From contig NZ_CP162130.1 in the NCBI RefSeq assembly GCF_040833975.1, positions 682,001-746,000 of the forward strand: a DNA stretch of 64,000 nt, given 5' to 3'. A model generated the notes under the pieces. It was given only the letters and a program-made list of their open reading frames with translations. It was not told the DNA's origin and did no database searches. This document shows, piece after piece, positions 11,590-27,390 of the stretch (position 1 is its first letter; every line of letters begins with the position of its first letter). The position numbers were made by a program, and so were the translations under genes. Origin of the DNA: Leptospira sp. WS92.C1 (GTDB lineage Bacteria > Spirochaetota > Leptospiria > Leptospirales > Leptospiraceae).

Positions 11590-12960
11590 CTAAAAATCAG
11601 TATCCCCTCTTGAAAGAGGGATTTCCTCTTTTTCCGGTGAAAGGGAGGAATGGGGAATTTTTCGGATATTAAAGCCTTGCCTGCCCCAATAAAGAAAAAA
11701 AGTGACAAAAAATCCGAAGTCCAACAAGTAAAATAAAAAAGAATTATAAATCGCTAATATAATAAAACAAAGGAAGCCCAAAAGGATCGCCACGATCGGA
11801 AGAAGAGGATACAAGGGAACATGATACGGTTTTTGTTGATTTGGGTTTTTGATTCTCAAAATAAAAAAGGAAATCATGCTGATGCAGTACATCCCACAGG
11901 CTCCGAACGCAGAAAGAGTGATCAATTCCCCCGTGTTTCCAAATTGTAGAGCGATCAAACCGATGACGCCGCCCGTGATGATCGCAAAATTCGGCGATTT
12001 TGTTTTCGGATTCAGATGCGCAAGAGATTTCGGCAGAAATCCCTCCTTTGCCAACGCATAGATTTGTCTGGAATACCCGAGAATGATTCCGAGCAGCGAA
12101 GCGACTAAACCAAAGAGGCCGATTCCGGTAAAGATCCGGGTGATCCATGAAGAAGGACCATAAAGAATTCCTAATGTAAATGATAGAGGATAGTCTAATT
12201 TGGAAATTTCTCCCGTAGAAACGACTCCGGCGGTGCCAAATAAAACTCCAAAAGCCAAAAGGACCAAGGTTCCGATCCCGGAAAGATATCCTTTGGGAAT
12301 GTTTTTTTCGGGATTTTTGACTTCTTCCGCGGCCATAGCAACTCCTTCCACAGCGAGAAAAAACCAGATCGCATACGGTAGAGCAGGAAATAAATTCCAA
12401 AAAGAGAATGTAGAAAAAGCCGTAATCCTGCCCGCATCGAAATGGGGAAAGATCAGAACCAAGTAGAAGATGAGACCAAAAACCGCCGTCAAGGTTACAA
12501 ACAATTCAAATCGCGCCGTTTGTTTGATGCCAAGAAGATTGATTCCTAAAAGAAGAATAAAAAATCCGTTAGACGCAACACCTTCTCCGATCGAAGGAAT
12601 CAAAAAATGAAAGTATCCGCCGAGCGCGGATGCGATCGCCGGTGGAGCCAAAACAAATTCGACAAGAGTAAAAAATCCGGCGATCAAGCCGCCGATCGGA
12701 CCCAACGCGATGTGAGCGTATGCGGAAGGTCCTCCCGCGTGCGGGATCGACGTAGCCAGTTCGGTAAAACAAAGGGAGAAGCAGGAATAAAAAACGGCGA
12801 CGATCGAAACCGCGGTTAAGAATTCCCAAAAATTGGAATGTGTCCAACCGAGATTCCATCCAAAATAATCTCCGGAGATCACGAGTCCTACCGAGATTCC
12901 CCAGAGATGAAACGGCCCGAGAACTTTTTGTAAGGAGGAAGACATGGGAGGACGAATCAA
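11590..12960 (-). CDS. Amino-acid/ethanolamine permease (APC superfamily)
   Basis: The 456-residue inner-membrane protein has about twelve hydrophobic segments. The N-terminal WGISVGLVISGDYFGWNLG is characteristic of the ethanolamine permease branch of the APC superfamily. Proton-coupled import of ethanolamine or a related amine or amino acid is the likely role. No ethanolamine ammonia-lyase gene is nearby, so the substrate stays uncertain. An ATG at 12945 (MSSS) is an alternative start. The gene appears monocistronic. Confidence 0.85.
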   Translation of the reverse strand: MIRPPMSSSLQKVLGPFHLWGISVGLVISGDYFGWNLGWTHSNFWEFLTAVSIVAVFYSCFSLCFTELATSIPHAGGPSAYAHIALGPIGGLIAGFFTLVEFVLAPPAIASALGGYFHFLIPSIGEGVASNGFFILLLGINLLGIKQTARFELFVTLTAVFGLIFYLVLIFPHFDAGRITAFSTFSFWNLFPALPYAIWFFLAVEGVAMAAEEVKNPEKNIPKGYLSGIGTLVLLAFGVLFGTAGVVSTGEISKLDYPLSFTLGILYGPSSWITRIFTGIGLFGLVASLLGIILGYSRQIYALAKEGFLPKSLAHLNPKTKSPNFAIITGGVIGLIALQFGNTGELITLSAFGACGMYCISMISFFILRIKNPNQQKPYHVPLYPLLPIVAILLGFLCFIILAIYNSFLFYLLDFGFFVTFFLYWGRQGFNIRKIPHSSLSPEKEEIPLSRGDTDF

Positions 12961-13117
12961 TTCCTGATTTCTAAAAAAGGAAAGAAATTTTTGAAATTAG
13001 AATTCGAATTTTCGGATTTGAAAACAGACGATTGGAATCTTTTCAGTCGGTCAAAAGCAGCCATGATTCTAAAAAAACGATTTCAGTGTTATAAGCAGAT
13101 TTACTGAGAGATAGAAT

Positions 13118-13200
13118 TCGTTGTTCCGACAAATGGATCTACCGAAAAAACGCTTGAAATCGGACTTCAAGTCCCGCCCCAAGTAAAATCAGAGAAAGAT
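13118..13200. repeat. Dispersed intergenic element with GGACTTCAAGTCC palindrome (copy c)
   Basis: The palindrome lies at 13162-13174 within TTGTTCCGACAAATGGAT ... CGCTTGAAAT ... AAGTAAAATCAGAGA. This is the best-conserved layout together with the copy at 38538. It sits between the permease gene start and the motA stop, so it could be transcribed but encodes nothing recognisable. Confidence 0.75.
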
Positions 13201-13253
13201 CGGATTCTTTAAAAAAATCGATTTACAAAGGACTTTAGAAACTTCAAAAATTT

Positions 13254-13988
13254 TCACCCGATAAACGGCATCATTCTTTCCATAAGGATACGGCGATTGT
13301 CTCCGCTTTGAAGCGCGATGACTCCACGAATGATGGCTTGTCTCCGATCGGATTGTTCCTTGGACCAAGACTTGATCCGATTGGCGAGAGGGAAAAAAAG
13401 AAGGTTTGCAAATGCAATTCCATAAAAGGTCGCAATAAATGCGGTCGCGATTCCCTCGCCAAGAGCGCGTGTGCCGGCGCCTAAGTTTTCCAGAACTCCG
13501 ACGAGTCCCATGACGGTTCCGATGATTCCCACGGTAGGAGAAAATCCGCCTGCGGTTTCTAAGATTTTTGCGGAATTTGCTTCCTTGTCTTCCATCGCGA
13601 GCGCGGATTCGAAAAGAATTTCTTCGACCGCCCTGGGATCGGTTCCGTCCACGATCAGTTGAACCCCGCGTTGGAGAAACGGATCTTGGATGGATTTGAG
13701 ATTGTCTTCAAGAGAGAGAAGCCCGTTTTTACGCGCGCGTTCCGCAAAATCCAAAAACAGTTCGCCAAGAGGAAGTTTGCGTCTGGGGAAAACGGCAGAT
13801 TGAAGATTTAAAATCAGGTCTTTGATTTGTTCGAGGGAAAAGCTTGCGAAGGTTGCGCCCGCCGTCCCTCCAATAATGAGTAAGATCGCGGAGACTTTGA
13901 AAAAAGAGAGAAAGTGAGCGCCTTCTAAAAGAATCGCTATCAAGACGGAAAAGAGCGCGACGGAAAGACCAACGATCGTGGGATTCAT
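13254..13988 (-). CDS. motA: MotA-type flagellar stator protein
   Basis: The 244-residue protein has two N-terminal membrane helices, a cytoplasmic loop with charged residues ([13 protein letters not shown], residues about 85-100) and two C-terminal helices. The second pair includes [19 protein letters not shown], the proline-containing segment of MotA/ExbB channels. With MotB it forms the ion-driven stator of the periplasmic flagellum. No motB follows on either side, so its MotB partner must be encoded elsewhere. Leptospira genomes usually carry more than one motA. An ExbB-like role is less likely given the MotA loop. Confidence 0.88.
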   Translation of the reverse strand: MNPTIVGLSVALFSVLIAILLEGAHFLSFFKVSAILLIIGGTAGATFASFSLEQIKDLILNLQSAVFPRRKLPLGELFLDFAERARKNGLLSLEDNLKSIQDPFLQRGVQLIVDGTDPRAVEEILFESALAMEDKEANSAKILETAGGFSPTVGIIGTVMGLVGVLENLGAGTRALGEGIATAFIATFYGIAFANLLFFPLANRIKSWSKEQSDRRQAIIRGVIALQSGDNRRILMERMMPFIG

Positions 13989-14955
13989 TTCCGCAAGAGT
14001 TCCCGCAATCCTAGGTTTTTACAAGAAGATTCTGTCTCATAGGAAAATGAATTCGGGCACATGCTCGGGCTGAATTTTTATCTGGGAAGGAGTTCCTACT
14101 TTTGAAGAAGCCCGATCACCAGGCTCTCGGCTCCAATCCATTCCGCGTGGGTTGATTGGAAAGAGAAAAGAGGTTTGCTGAAAAAGGACGGAATGGATTC
14201 CGCCTCGATCCTTTGTGCGGGCTTTCGCAGAAGTAGAGAATTTGTTTTTGAATGTGTTAGATCCTACATTTGGATTCCATTGTCAACTTTGGGAAAATGC
14301 GGGAACTACCGCAGAAAAAAATACGACGGTTTCTTTGGTTGTAAACGTAGGAACTCCTGCGTTTTTCATGGATTGAGGATCGGGATTCGCTTGAATTTGG
14401 AAGGTTTTCTGGCTGAAAAAGTAGAATCTCCTTCTTTCATAAAGAATCCAGGATAAAGGTTTCACGGTAAAATTGAGAAATTCTACAATTTTCGGGGAGT
14501 TCCCACATTTGATATTTTAGAAAAATGCGAAATGGAGACGGCTTTCAACAAAATCGTTTCCGGTAAAGGAGAGAATCACTTTTTGAAAACGGGGAGTTCC
14601 CACAAATTCTCAAGAGGTGGAAGATTCTACAAAAAGAAGTTCAGTCTGTTGTGTTTGATAAACTTGAAGTGAGGGGTCGCAAAATGTCCGAGTTTTTTCC
14701 CTAAGAAAAAAGTAGGAACTCTCACAAAAAAAGGGGACGGTACAACTTTCGTCCCCCGTCCGTTTCAAAATGAAAATTCGCAGTGGAAGAACGCAACCAG
14801 GGAGGTTGTTGTCCATCCATTCCCAAATATCGGCTTTCCAAGTTCCCACATTAGGCTTTTGAGCAAAAAATGGCCTTGCATTTTAAAAAACTAAAAAATT
14901 GATGCACTGCAAAACCTTTTGACTTTTAGCCGAGTCAATTTTTTCTGGCTAGATC
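13989..14955. repeat. Gene-poor stretch with six copies of the GTGGGAACTCC-type motif
   Basis: No credible gene is visible in 967 bp. Motif copies, in either orientation, lie at 14089-14099, 14347-14360, 14494-14510, 14591-14608, 14711-14727 and 14840-14852. They are roughly 100-250 bp apart with AT-rich unrelated sequence between. Small open frames here (for example 14175-14456) run across motif copies, lack family resemblance and are not called. Confidence 0.7.
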
Positions 14956-16506
<1,551 letters not shown>

Positions 16507-16520
16507 AACCGTCTAACTAA

Positions 16521-16557
16521 CAGGATGGAAGAGTTTTCCATCCTGTGGTTTTGGGTC
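16521..16557 (+). terminator. Probable intrinsic terminator after the glycosyltransferase gene
   Basis: A perfect 10-bp stem CAGGATGGAA (16521-16530) / TTCCATCCTG (16536-16545) with a 5-nt loop is followed by TGGTTTTGGG. The T-tract is short, so termination may be partial. Confidence 0.6.
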
Positions 16558-16628
16558 GGAGCTTCTGCTTGACTTCGCACTTTTTTCTGAAAAATTGACA
16601 AAATACCGCTACTTTTATAGGAACCCCG

Positions 16629-18972
<2,344 letters not shown>

Positions 18973-19059
18973 CTCGTATTTATGGTTAAGAATGATGATC
19001 TCGTATTGTAATCAATTCAAAAGTTTAAGTAAAAATGTCAGAGAGTCAGAGGTTTTCAA

Positions 19060-19521
19060 ATGAATCAATTATTGACTCTTCTTCATCCTGAAACCGTTAT
19101 CTTCAATCTTGAGCCGGGCACAAAAGAAGAAGTGATTTCCAGACTTTTGCAAAGGGCGGTGGAAACCAATCAGATCGCTTCTGAGAATAAGGAAGAAATT
19201 TTAGAATCTCTTTTGGCGCGTGAAAAATCAATGTCCACTGGAATCGGAAGCGGCGTGGCGATTCCTCATTGTTCTGTAAATCTTGTGGATGAGCTCAAAT
19301 GCGTGATGGGGCTTAATCCGAGCGGGATCGACTTTGATTCGATCGATCATCAACCGGTTCATATTTTTATTCTTTTGATCGTTCCCAAAACGAAATTTCA
19401 AGAACATATCAAAACTCTCGCGCAGATCGCAAAGGCTCTCAACGTTAAAGAAGACAGAGAAAAATTAGTTCGTTCCGGTTCCTTTGAGGAAATTCAAATA
19501 GCCTTTTCTCGGAACGTTTAG
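19060..19521 (+). CDS. PtsN-like EIIA (nitrogen-PTS type) regulatory protein
   Basis: The 153-residue EIIA domain carries GIGSGVAIPHC with H70 as the phosphorylatable histidine. In other bacteria EIIA-Ntr receives phosphate from NPr and regulates potassium transport, nitrogen and stress responses rather than importing sugar. No PTS permease is adjacent. It precedes the two peptide-type permease genes by 2 bp, so they probably share a transcript. Confidence 0.85.
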   Translation: MNQLLTLLHPETVIFNLEPGTKEEVISRLLQRAVETNQIASENKEEILESLLAREKSMSTGIGSGVAIPHCSVNLVDELKCVMGLNPSGIDFDSIDHQPVHIFILLIVPKTKFQEHIKTLAQIAKALNVKEDREKLVRSGSFEEIQIAFSRNV

Positions 19522-19523
19522 TC

Positions 19524-20413
<890 letters not shown>

Positions 20414-20417
<4 letters not shown>

Positions 20418-21172
20418 TTTCCGCGGGTATTATTTTGCGAATTCTGTTTTTGATTTTTGTAATCTCTGGAATTCTTTGGAAGTCGCCTCCGACGAATGTG
20501 TCGTTGACGGAAAGTTTTTGCTCTGTGGGCTGGGAACATCCTTTTGGGTGTGATCGTTTAGGAAGAGATGTGTTCGGACTTTTTGCCTATGGAACCTTTT
20601 CCACTCTTTTGTTTTCTTTGCCGTCCCGAGTTTTTACTTTACTATTCAGTTCTTTGATTTGTCTTTTTCAATATTCGATTCCGTTTATGGGGAGATGGTT
20701 TTTTACTCCGATCTCTTCCGTGTTTGTTTCCGTTCCGTCTCTTTTGATCGCGCTTTTGATAGTGAACGCTTTGGGAACAGCTCCGTTCGTGCTGGTGATT
20801 GCGGTGTTATTGGGGGATTGGGCTTTTTCATATGAGACTCTTCAGAGTAAGATAAGAGAAACGGACGGTAGCGGATTTGTTCTTACCTCCACTTTTTTCG
20901 GAGCGTCAAGAGCTAATATTTTTAGGAATCACATTTTTCCTTCCGCATTGCCGGTATTGAAAGTTCTGTTTACTACAGGATTGCCCGGAGTAGTTATGAC
21001 ATTGGCGCTTTTCAGTTATCTCGGTGTGAGCGCCGGAGGGGATTGGTTTGGTCCCGGTTTGGGCGAGCAGATTTCGTTTGCGAGAGATTATGCGTATTCG
21101 GCGCCTCTGGCTTTGGTGATGCCCATTTTAGGAATCGTGGGTTTGGTTACCGCTTTGAACGTGGAAAAATGA
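20414..21172 (+). CDS. ABC transporter permease, OppC/DppC type
   Basis: The 252-residue membrane protein has five to six helices, the [17 protein letters not shown] segment typical of DppC proteins, and an EAA loop around [21 protein letters not shown] at 20414 overlaps the DppB-type gene stop, and its own TGA overlaps the start of the PEGA gene (ATGA at 21169). It forms the permease heterodimer with the upstream product. The ATPase and binding-protein genes are missing locally. Confidence 0.85.
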
Positions 21173-22755
21173 TGATTAGAGCACTTGCATTGATTCTAAT
21201 ATTAGCAATTTTGAGTATTTCTCTTTCTGCGCAGGGAATAGACGATTATTACCGTTTTCCGGAAGCGGGGTTGAGGGAAAGAATCACCTTCGAGACGGAA
21301 AGAAAACTCTGTATATTCTCCTTAAAAAATCAGAACGCCGATCCGAGTTTGGATTATCTGAGCAAAGGTTACGGGAATGTTTTGTATTCCGGTTTAAAAG
21401 GGCTTTTTCAGATTTTTGATCCTGATGTGATTCCAAAAAGTGTTCAACACGGATTTGGAAAACCTTCCGGAAACGAAAGATTGAGAAAGGGAGAATGGGA
21501 CAGCGACATTCTCGAAAAAATAAAAAATGTAAAGGAAACTTCCCCCGAACGAGATCCTCGATTTTTAACTCTCAAAACCGAGCTCATGGTGGATGAAATT
21601 CCTCCCGAGGACAGCACCCTTTTTCTTTCGGGAAACAGAAAAGGTTGTTTTTATCATCTCGCGGGATCTTACGAAAAAAAGAGCGAGTTTCAGATGGAAC
21701 TCAAGCTGATCCTTAGATCTTCTAAAGACGCCTCAAAAAAAGAATTCAAAGCGAAAACTAGCGTTAGACGCTCTTATCAGGAATTGGAAGGTATCATTTC
21801 CGAAATTAAAAAGGAACTTCTCGGAACAAAAACCGTATCCTTTTTCTTTAAATCAGGAAATACGGACGGGGTGCTTGTGTTTTTGGACGGACAGTTTCTC
21901 GGAAAAACTCCTTTGCAGCGCGAGGATCTTCTTCCCGGAAATCATATGATCAGATATTATATGGATGGATTTACGAGTCAGGAAAAACGGGCTTCCGTTC
22001 AGGACGGCGGAACTTTTGAAATGATTTTATCCAAAACTCCGAGAGACGGATTTTTGTCAGTGTCTTCTGATCCGGAAGGAGCCAACGTATATCTCGGTTC
22101 CGAATTTTTGGGCAAAACTCCCTTAGCAAAGATTTCCGTAAAAACAGGATACAATCGACTTCGTGTTTCTATGGAAGGACGTATCGATTTGTTGAAAGGT
22201 GTGGAGATTCGGAAGGGTGAAGAAACAAAGTTAGATCTCTCCTTAAAAGAGGGAGATAGCGTAACGTATTATAAAAATAAACAGAAAGTTTTTTTAGATC
22301 ATTCGTATAACGATTTTTCGATCTATTCTTTATATGGAACGCTTTTGTTTTATGCGGGTTATTATTATTTCAATCTGAAGGCGAACGATTTGTATGATCG
22401 TGCTCGAAGCCAGGTTAGTTTCACCCGTTTGGTTCTCGCGGCAAACGTGGTATCACAGGATGAATTTGCGGCGATGTATTTATACGAAGAACGAATCATT
22501 CGAGAAACCAATTCGGATGCCGGAAAGTATCAAAAGCTTGCGGGGAATTTTGGAAGGCATCAAGGTGTTACCGGCGGAGTAATGATTTACGGGATGGCCG
22601 CGATGCTGATTTTATCCGCTACGTTTTTCTTTCTTGGTTTGGATGCGGAAACCTTGGATGTCGGAATTGTTCCCACTCGGTTGAATCATCCTTATGCGAT
22701 TCCGGGACAAACGATGGAATTGGATTCCTTTGCAAAATTCAATCTGAAATTTTAA
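21169..22755 (+). CDS. Exported PEGA-domain protein
   Basis: The open frame continues further upstream, but the ATG at 21169 overlaps the previous stop (ATGA) and starts a clear signal peptide ([17 protein letters not shown]). The mature protein of about 505 residues contains two PEGA repeats in tandem ([16 protein letters not shown] and [16 protein letters not shown]), surface-layer-like beta modules common in spirochaete envelope proteins. Later hydrophobic segments (near [14 protein letters not shown] and [20 protein letters not shown]) suggest a membrane anchor. The role is unknown; the operon links it to the permease pair. Confidence 0.85.
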   Translation: MMIRALALILILAILSISLSAQGIDDYYRFPEAGLRERITFETERKLCIFSLKNQNADPSLDYLSKGYGNVLYSGLKGLFQIFDPDVIPKSVQHGFGKPSGNERLRKGEWDSDILEKIKNVKETSPERDPRFLTLKTELMVDEIPPEDSTLFLSGNRKGCFYHLAGSYEKKSEFQMELKLILRSSKDASKKEFKAKTSVRRSYQELEGIISEIKKELLGTKTVSFFFKSGNTDGVLVFLDGQFLGKTPLQREDLLPGNHMIRYYMDGFTSQEKRASVQDGGTFEMILSKTPRDGFLSVSSDPEGANVYLGSEFLGKTPLAKISVKTGYNRLRVSMEGRIDLLKGVEIRKGEETKLDLSLKEGDSVTYYKNKQKVFLDHSYNDFSIYSLYGTLLFYAGYYYFNLKANDLYDRARSQVSFTRLVLAANVVSQDEFAAMYLYEERIIRETNSDAGKYQKLAGNFGRHQGVTGGVMIYGMAAMLILSATFFFLGLDAETLDVGIVPTRLNHPYAIPGQTMELDSFAKFNLKF

Positions 22756-22895
22756 CGAGCGGTTATGCGCATCCGTTTTTATCTTGTGTCGGAATTCATT
22801 TTGATTCTTTCATTTGTTGAGAATTGTATCTTTGTTCTGAAGTTTTTTTGATCCTATTTTGATGCTTCCGAAAGGGTTCGGGAAATGTATTGGGT

Positions 22896-23435
22896 ATGGG
22901 AATTCTACTTCTAAATTCAGATTATGAACTTCGTTCCGCTCTTCAGGAAAATCATTCTGAGGTTGTTACTCTTTTAATTCCGAGTCATTCTTTACTTCGT
23001 TTGAGCGAAAGGGAGAGACGAAATCTTCCGAAACGACTTCCGAGTCTTTTGGTTAAATACGGGAAGTATTTGACTTCCATGCCGCGATTGGGGGTTAGAG
23101 CCGGAAAGACGCTATATCAATCGAGTCCGGGTAAGGGGGAAATGTTTCGGATCAACGCTCGGGTTAGTACCGGGAGTTGGGCTTTTTTGGGTGCGCTCGC
23201 GCATGCTCACGGGGTGTCTCGTTGTTATCTTTTTAATTATTTACTCTGGATGGATCGACTGGAGGTGGCGGATTCTATCGTGAGAATTATGAATGAGGGA
23301 GCTCCCACATTTCACAGGTATTACAGATATATTCTCCATCTCGACGTCGGTAACAACAAAATCATTCGCACCCTAGAATGTGATCCGGCACCGTATTTCA
23401 CGGTTTTGGATTATCGAGATTGGTTTGATCATTAA
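22896..23435 (+). CDS. DUF1564-family protein (Leptospira-specific)
   Basis: The ATG at 22896 is preferred over TTG 22890 because the product then starts MGILLLN, matching MGYLLLN of the paralogue at 26728. The 179-residue protein belongs to DUF1564, a multicopy family known from Leptospira. A segment at about residues 84-120 ([12 protein letters not shown]...[12 protein letters not shown]) has the strand-helix-helix rhythm of ribbon-helix-helix DNA-binding proteins; this is my inference. The codons for NEGAPTFH contain GGGAGCTCCCACATTT (23297-23312), the motif repeated through nearby non-coding DNA. The cellular function is unknown. Confidence 0.8.
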   Translation: MGILLLNSDYELRSALQENHSEVVTLLIPSHSLLRLSERERRNLPKRLPSLLVKYGKYLTSMPRLGVRAGKTLYQSSPGKGEMFRINARVSTGSWAFLGALAHAHGVSRCYLFNYLLWMDRLEVADSIVRIMNEGAPTFHRYYRYILHLDVGNNKIIRTLECDPAPYFTVLDYRDWFDH

Positions 23436-23461
23436 AAAACGGCTTTTTTCTCAAGCGTAGA

Positions 23462-24697
23462 TTAGATCGCTTGTAGAACGATCGGATACAAACGAAAACT
23501 TCCCAAAACTAAAGTTGGTTCTAAGGAATCAGATTTTAAGAATTGGCTCAACTCATTCAATCCAATACTTTCGTTTTTATTACAATTCTGGGGAAGACTA
23601 AAACCGGAATCTCGTAAAATCGAAAAATTGAATATAGATCCCCGCTGTTTTTCCATTCGTAGAATTTTCAAGATAGAATCCCCATCTTTATCTCTTAAAA
23701 TTCCGGCAAGAACTTGAAATCGAATCTTTGGATAAAGAGACTGTAAACTTTTCAGAGTTTCCAAGAAAGCTTCCGGATTGTGTGCAGGATCGAAAATCAC
23801 TAAGGGGGATTCTTTTAAAACACTCAATCTTCCCGAGGGAAAAGAAATTTTCGGCTCGTATTCGGAAAATGCGAGAATCCGATTTATTTTGGTCTCATTA
23901 AAAACGGATTCTAAATTTAGAATTTTTTGAAACACCTGATAACAGAAATTTTTATTCCGAATCAGATAATCCCCGTCTTCCGGTTTCTCGGAAAACAAAA
24001 CACAAGGAATTTGATTTTCAAAACTCCATTGCAAAATTCGATCTTCAAGTGCTTTTTCCTTTGGTCGAATCGCATAGATTATCTTTGTATGGTGGGAACA
24101 GATCCCCAATTTTTCTCTGAGAATTTCTTCTTTTGTGTCTCCAAGAATTTCTTTATGATCCAACCCTATACTACCCAAGATTACAATGTCCGGTTCTGCG
24201 AGTTTTGTGGCATCCAATCTTCCACCCAATCCCGCTTCGTAGATTTGAATTTCGATTCCCTCTTTTTCAAAAAAAGAAAATGCAGCACAGGTAAATAATT
24301 CGAAAAAGGAAAAAGATTTAAAATCAGATTCCGCTCCGAGAGAGATCCATTCGCTTAACAATTCATTCAATTCATTTTCCGTAATGTTGCGAAACTGCAT
24401 AGAGGAAGTTCCGATTCGGATTCTTTCCTGTGGAGATAATAAATGAGGGGATGTGTAAAGTCCCGTTTTGAAACCGGAAAGCCTAAAATATTCCCCTAAA
24501 AAATGAGTGATCGATCCTTTTGCGTTCGTGCCGATTACTCCGATTCTACATTGAGTTGAATCGTTTCTTTGATTGAGTTTATATTTTTTGATAAGTTTTG
24601 TAAACGGTTCGAGAGAATATTCCGCGAACACGTTGAAATTTCTCGTCTTTTCCAGATTGGAAAGTTGAGAAATAAATTCGAAAAACCCGGGGTTCAT
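23462..24697 (-). CDS. folC: Folylpolyglutamate synthase/dihydrofolate synthase family
   Basis: The 411-residue Mur-ligase-fold enzyme adds glutamate to (dihydro)folate using [14 protein letters not shown] (about residues 54-64) is the P-loop, normally GTNGKGS; the Gly-to-Ala change is conservative. Further motifs are [24 protein letters not shown] and [10 protein letters not shown], which place it in the FolC family. It overlaps aroE by 4 bp (ATGA) and is translated after it. Confidence 0.9.
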   Translation of the reverse strand: MNPGFFEFISQLSNLEKTRNFNVFAEYSLEPFTKLIKKYKLNQRNDSTQCRIGVIGTNAKGSITHFLGEYFRLSGFKTGLYTSPHLLSPQERIRIGTSSMQFRNITENELNELLSEWISLGAESDFKSFSFFELFTCAAFSFFEKEGIEIQIYEAGLGGRLDATKLAEPDIVILGSIGLDHKEILGDTKEEILREKLGICSHHTKIIYAIRPKEKALEDRILQWSFENQIPCVLFSEKPEDGDYLIRNKNFCYQVFQKILNLESVFNETKINRILAFSEYEPKISFPSGRLSVLKESPLVIFDPAHNPEAFLETLKSLQSLYPKIRFQVLAGILRDKDGDSILKILRMEKQRGSIFNFSILRDSGFSLPQNCNKNESIGLNELSQFLKSDSLEPTLVLGSFRLYPIVLQAI

Positions 24698-25581
24698 CGA
24701 TTTGCTAAGGCTACGGAAAGACGTTCTCTGGTTTTGATGATATCGTTCCGATCGGGTATAACTCCTGTAAAAAGTTCGAACTGTTTCATCGCTTGAAACA
24801 ATAGCATCTCGGATCCTGGAATGATCTTACAGCCTGCTTTTTGAGCGGCTTTTACTAGCGGGGTTTCCAGCGGATTGTAAACGATATCAAAGACAGTCAT
24901 CGTTGGTTGGAAAAATTCATCCAAAAGAAACGGCCCGGGGGATTGTCCCTTCATTCCCAGAGGGGTCGTATGTATGATCAGAGAAAATTCTTTTTTCTGA
25001 GATAGGATGAATTCAGGGGAAACATAATCCGTTTTTACGGAAGAGTTTTTTGAAATGAGTGAGCAGATTTCTTTTCCTGTAGTTTTGTTGCGGGAACAGA
25101 GAGTTAGATTCTCGATTTTACCGGACGCCGCAAGACTGTATGCAATTCCGCGGGCGCTTCCACCGCTTCCGAGGATCAGAGTTTTTCCGGTTTGAAAAGA
25201 TTCCGGCGACCATTCTACGATGGAACGAAACGCTCCTTCTCCATCCGTATTATACGCGTTAATCGAATCTTTTTTAAAAACCAACGTGTTTGATGCCTTC
25301 ATGATTTCGGATGTTTTGTCCGCTTGGTCCGCAAAAGAATATGCGGTTTCCTTATGAGGAATCGTTACGGAAATGCCACGAACCCCAGATTCCCGAAGTT
25401 CTTGGATTTTTTTTTGATCGAACTCGGGCGTTTCGAAAACAAGGTAGGACGCGTCGATTTCTTTCTCCTTGTAAAGTGAATTATGAATCAGAGGAGAAAG
25501 AGAATGAGAAAGGGGGAATCCGACTATACCGAAGGTGTTAGGGGATATATCAGCACTTGGTTTCAAATTGAAATTTCTCAA
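24694..25581 (-). CDS. aroE: Shikimate dehydrogenase
   Basis: The 295-residue enzyme reduces 3-dehydroshikimate with NADPH in aromatic amino-acid and folate precursor synthesis. It has the substrate-binding segment [10 protein letters not shown], the catalytic lysine in SVTIPHKE (K77), the aspartate in NAYNTDGEG (D113) and the nucleotide loop LGSGGSARG. Length is typical. Coupling with folC in one operon joins two steps of folate-related metabolism. Confidence 0.95.
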   Translation of the reverse strand: MRNFNLKPSADISPNTFGIVGFPLSHSLSPLIHNSLYKEKEIDASYLVFETPEFDQKKIQELRESGVRGISVTIPHKETAYSFADQADKTSEIMKASNTLVFKKDSINAYNTDGEGAFRSIVEWSPESFQTGKTLILGSGGSARGIAYSLAASGKIENLTLCSRNKTTGKEICSLISKNSSVKTDYVSPEFILSQKKEFSLIIHTTPLGMKGQSPGPFLLDEFFQPTMTVFDIVYNPLETPLVKAAQKAGCKIIPGSEMLLFQAMKQFELFTGVIPDRNDIIKTRERLSVALANR

Positions 25582-25718
25582 GGGGTTCAGTGAATTTTCG
25601 GTTTCATTTTTTTGCCGCTCTGATTTCCTACAAATGGATTTTTACAAAAGAGAACGGTGCGATTCGGAGTTTTGATTTTTTTTCTCCAAAGGAAACGAGT
25701 TTTTGAGTAAGTTGTAAA

Positions 25719-26162
<444 letters not shown>

Positions 26163-26727
26163 ACGGCGAGAGGCTTTATCTGAGTTCTCCACGGTGATCC
26201 GAAACTCAGTAAATTGCTTCCTATGGGTCGCAATTTAGGGATGCCATTTAATTGAGTTTTATTCCGCCCAAAAGAGGTGTTATTGATTTCTTGCGTCCGA
26301 CTCTTCGATATGATTTGGCTTTGTCAATCACGAGCAAGCCGAAAGTATGCGCTATGAGTTCTTCTATGTTCCCACCAACAGGATTGTCGAGTCGACCGGT
26401 TTCATAGGGGAACGTTATCTACAACCATGATAAGGGATATTTTCTGAAATGAAATGTGGGAACTCCCATTTTTACGGAAAGATCTTTCTGATTCAGAAAA
26501 ACAGGGACTCCTTCTTGAGAAGAATCTTCCATTTCAAGAAAAGTAAGATTCTTTCTTTCATTTAAAAAAAATCTGATTCTTAAAAAGTAGAGACTTTTAT
26601 AAACCAAACGGATTTTTTTTGAAAAGAAACTTATTTCAATCTCTGCTTTCCGATCTTATTGACTTTTTTCTATCCAACCGACCCTCTTTTTAACTCTCCT
26701 CCGTCGACTTCGAGAACCGTTATTTAT
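26163..26727. other. Intergenic stretch upstream of second DUF1564 gene
   Basis: This 565-bp gap holds the small open fragment described separately, one copy of the dispersed motif (GTGGGAACTCCC at 26456-26467) and AT-rich sequence before the DUF1564 start. No RNA gene or strong terminator was seen. Confidence 0.5.
26248..26418 (-). pseudogene. 57-codon open fragment without a start, unrecognised
   Basis: After an in-frame TAG at 26419-26421, one minus-strand frame reads plausible protein (NIEELIAHTFGLLVIDKAK, then YRRVGRKKSITPLLGG) to a TAA at 26248-26250. It has no start codon and no upstream continuation in frame. It looks like the 3' end of a decayed gene. No family was recognised. Confidence 0.3.
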
Positions 26728-27273
26728 ATGGGATATTTATTGTTAAATACGAACTCGCAAATTAGCTCGAAACTTCAAGAGGGGCTTTCTGAGACGATTA
26801 CTCTTTTAGTCCCGCAAGAAACTTGGCTTCGTTACTCTGAAAAAGAGGCGAAAGCTCTTCCAAAAAGAATTCCACAGCTTTTAAGAACTTATGGAAAGTA
26901 TCTTTGTGCTTCAAAACGTCTTGGAAAAAAAGCAGGTCGAACTTTATACCAGCCCAGTCCTGGAAAACAAAAGATGAAACGAGTGAATGTTCGATTGAAT
27001 ACAGGAAGTTGGACGTTCTTTGGAGTCTTGGCGCAGGCTCATGGTGTATCTCGCTGTTATCTTTTCAATTATCTTCTGGCGTTGGAAGCTGCTGGGGTTG
27101 GGAATTCTATCGTGAATACAATGAACGAAGGAGTTCCCACATTCCACAGATATTACAGTTACATTCTCCACCTAGATCTGCCTAACAATCAGGTATTTCG
27201 CAAGTTACACTGTGATCCAGAAGAGTATTTTTACACTTTGGATTACAGAGATTGGTTTTCCTCGTTAGATTGA
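26728..27273 (+). CDS. DUF1564-family protein (Leptospira-specific), second copy
   Basis: The frame is open from a TTG at 26659, but the ATG at 26728 gives MGYLLLN and 181 residues, matching the first copy in length and start. Residues 84-120 ([12 protein letters not shown]...[13 protein letters not shown]) resemble a ribbon-helix-helix fold: a polar strand, then GVSRxxLxxxLL. The most conserved C-terminal part is [11 protein letters not shown] (about 133-143), whose codons contain GGAGTTCCCACATT (27130-27143). It is a paralogue of the gene 3.8 kb upstream. Function is unknown, and DNA binding is only a hypothesis. Confidence 0.82.
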   Translation: MGYLLLNTNSQISSKLQEGLSETITLLVPQETWLRYSEKEAKALPKRIPQLLRTYGKYLCASKRLGKKAGRTLYQPSPGKQKMKRVNVRLNTGSWTFFGVLAQAHGVSRCYLFNYLLALEAAGVGNSIVNTMNEGVPTFHRYYSYILHLDLPNNQVFRKLHCDPEEYFYTLDYRDWFSSLD

Positions 27274-27390
27274 AGACGTAAAACGATCCTCAATTTAAAA
27301 CGAATAGCAAAAATCGTTTCTGTTTAAGAATCGATCCTAAATAATAATTTTACCTTATTCTCGAATATTTTTGAGATAAGTTTCTAATTG

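Noticed and set aside
14175..14456. 93-codon open frame in the gene-poor stretch
   Set aside because: It crosses dispersed-motif copies, is low in typical protein composition, and has no recognisable family.
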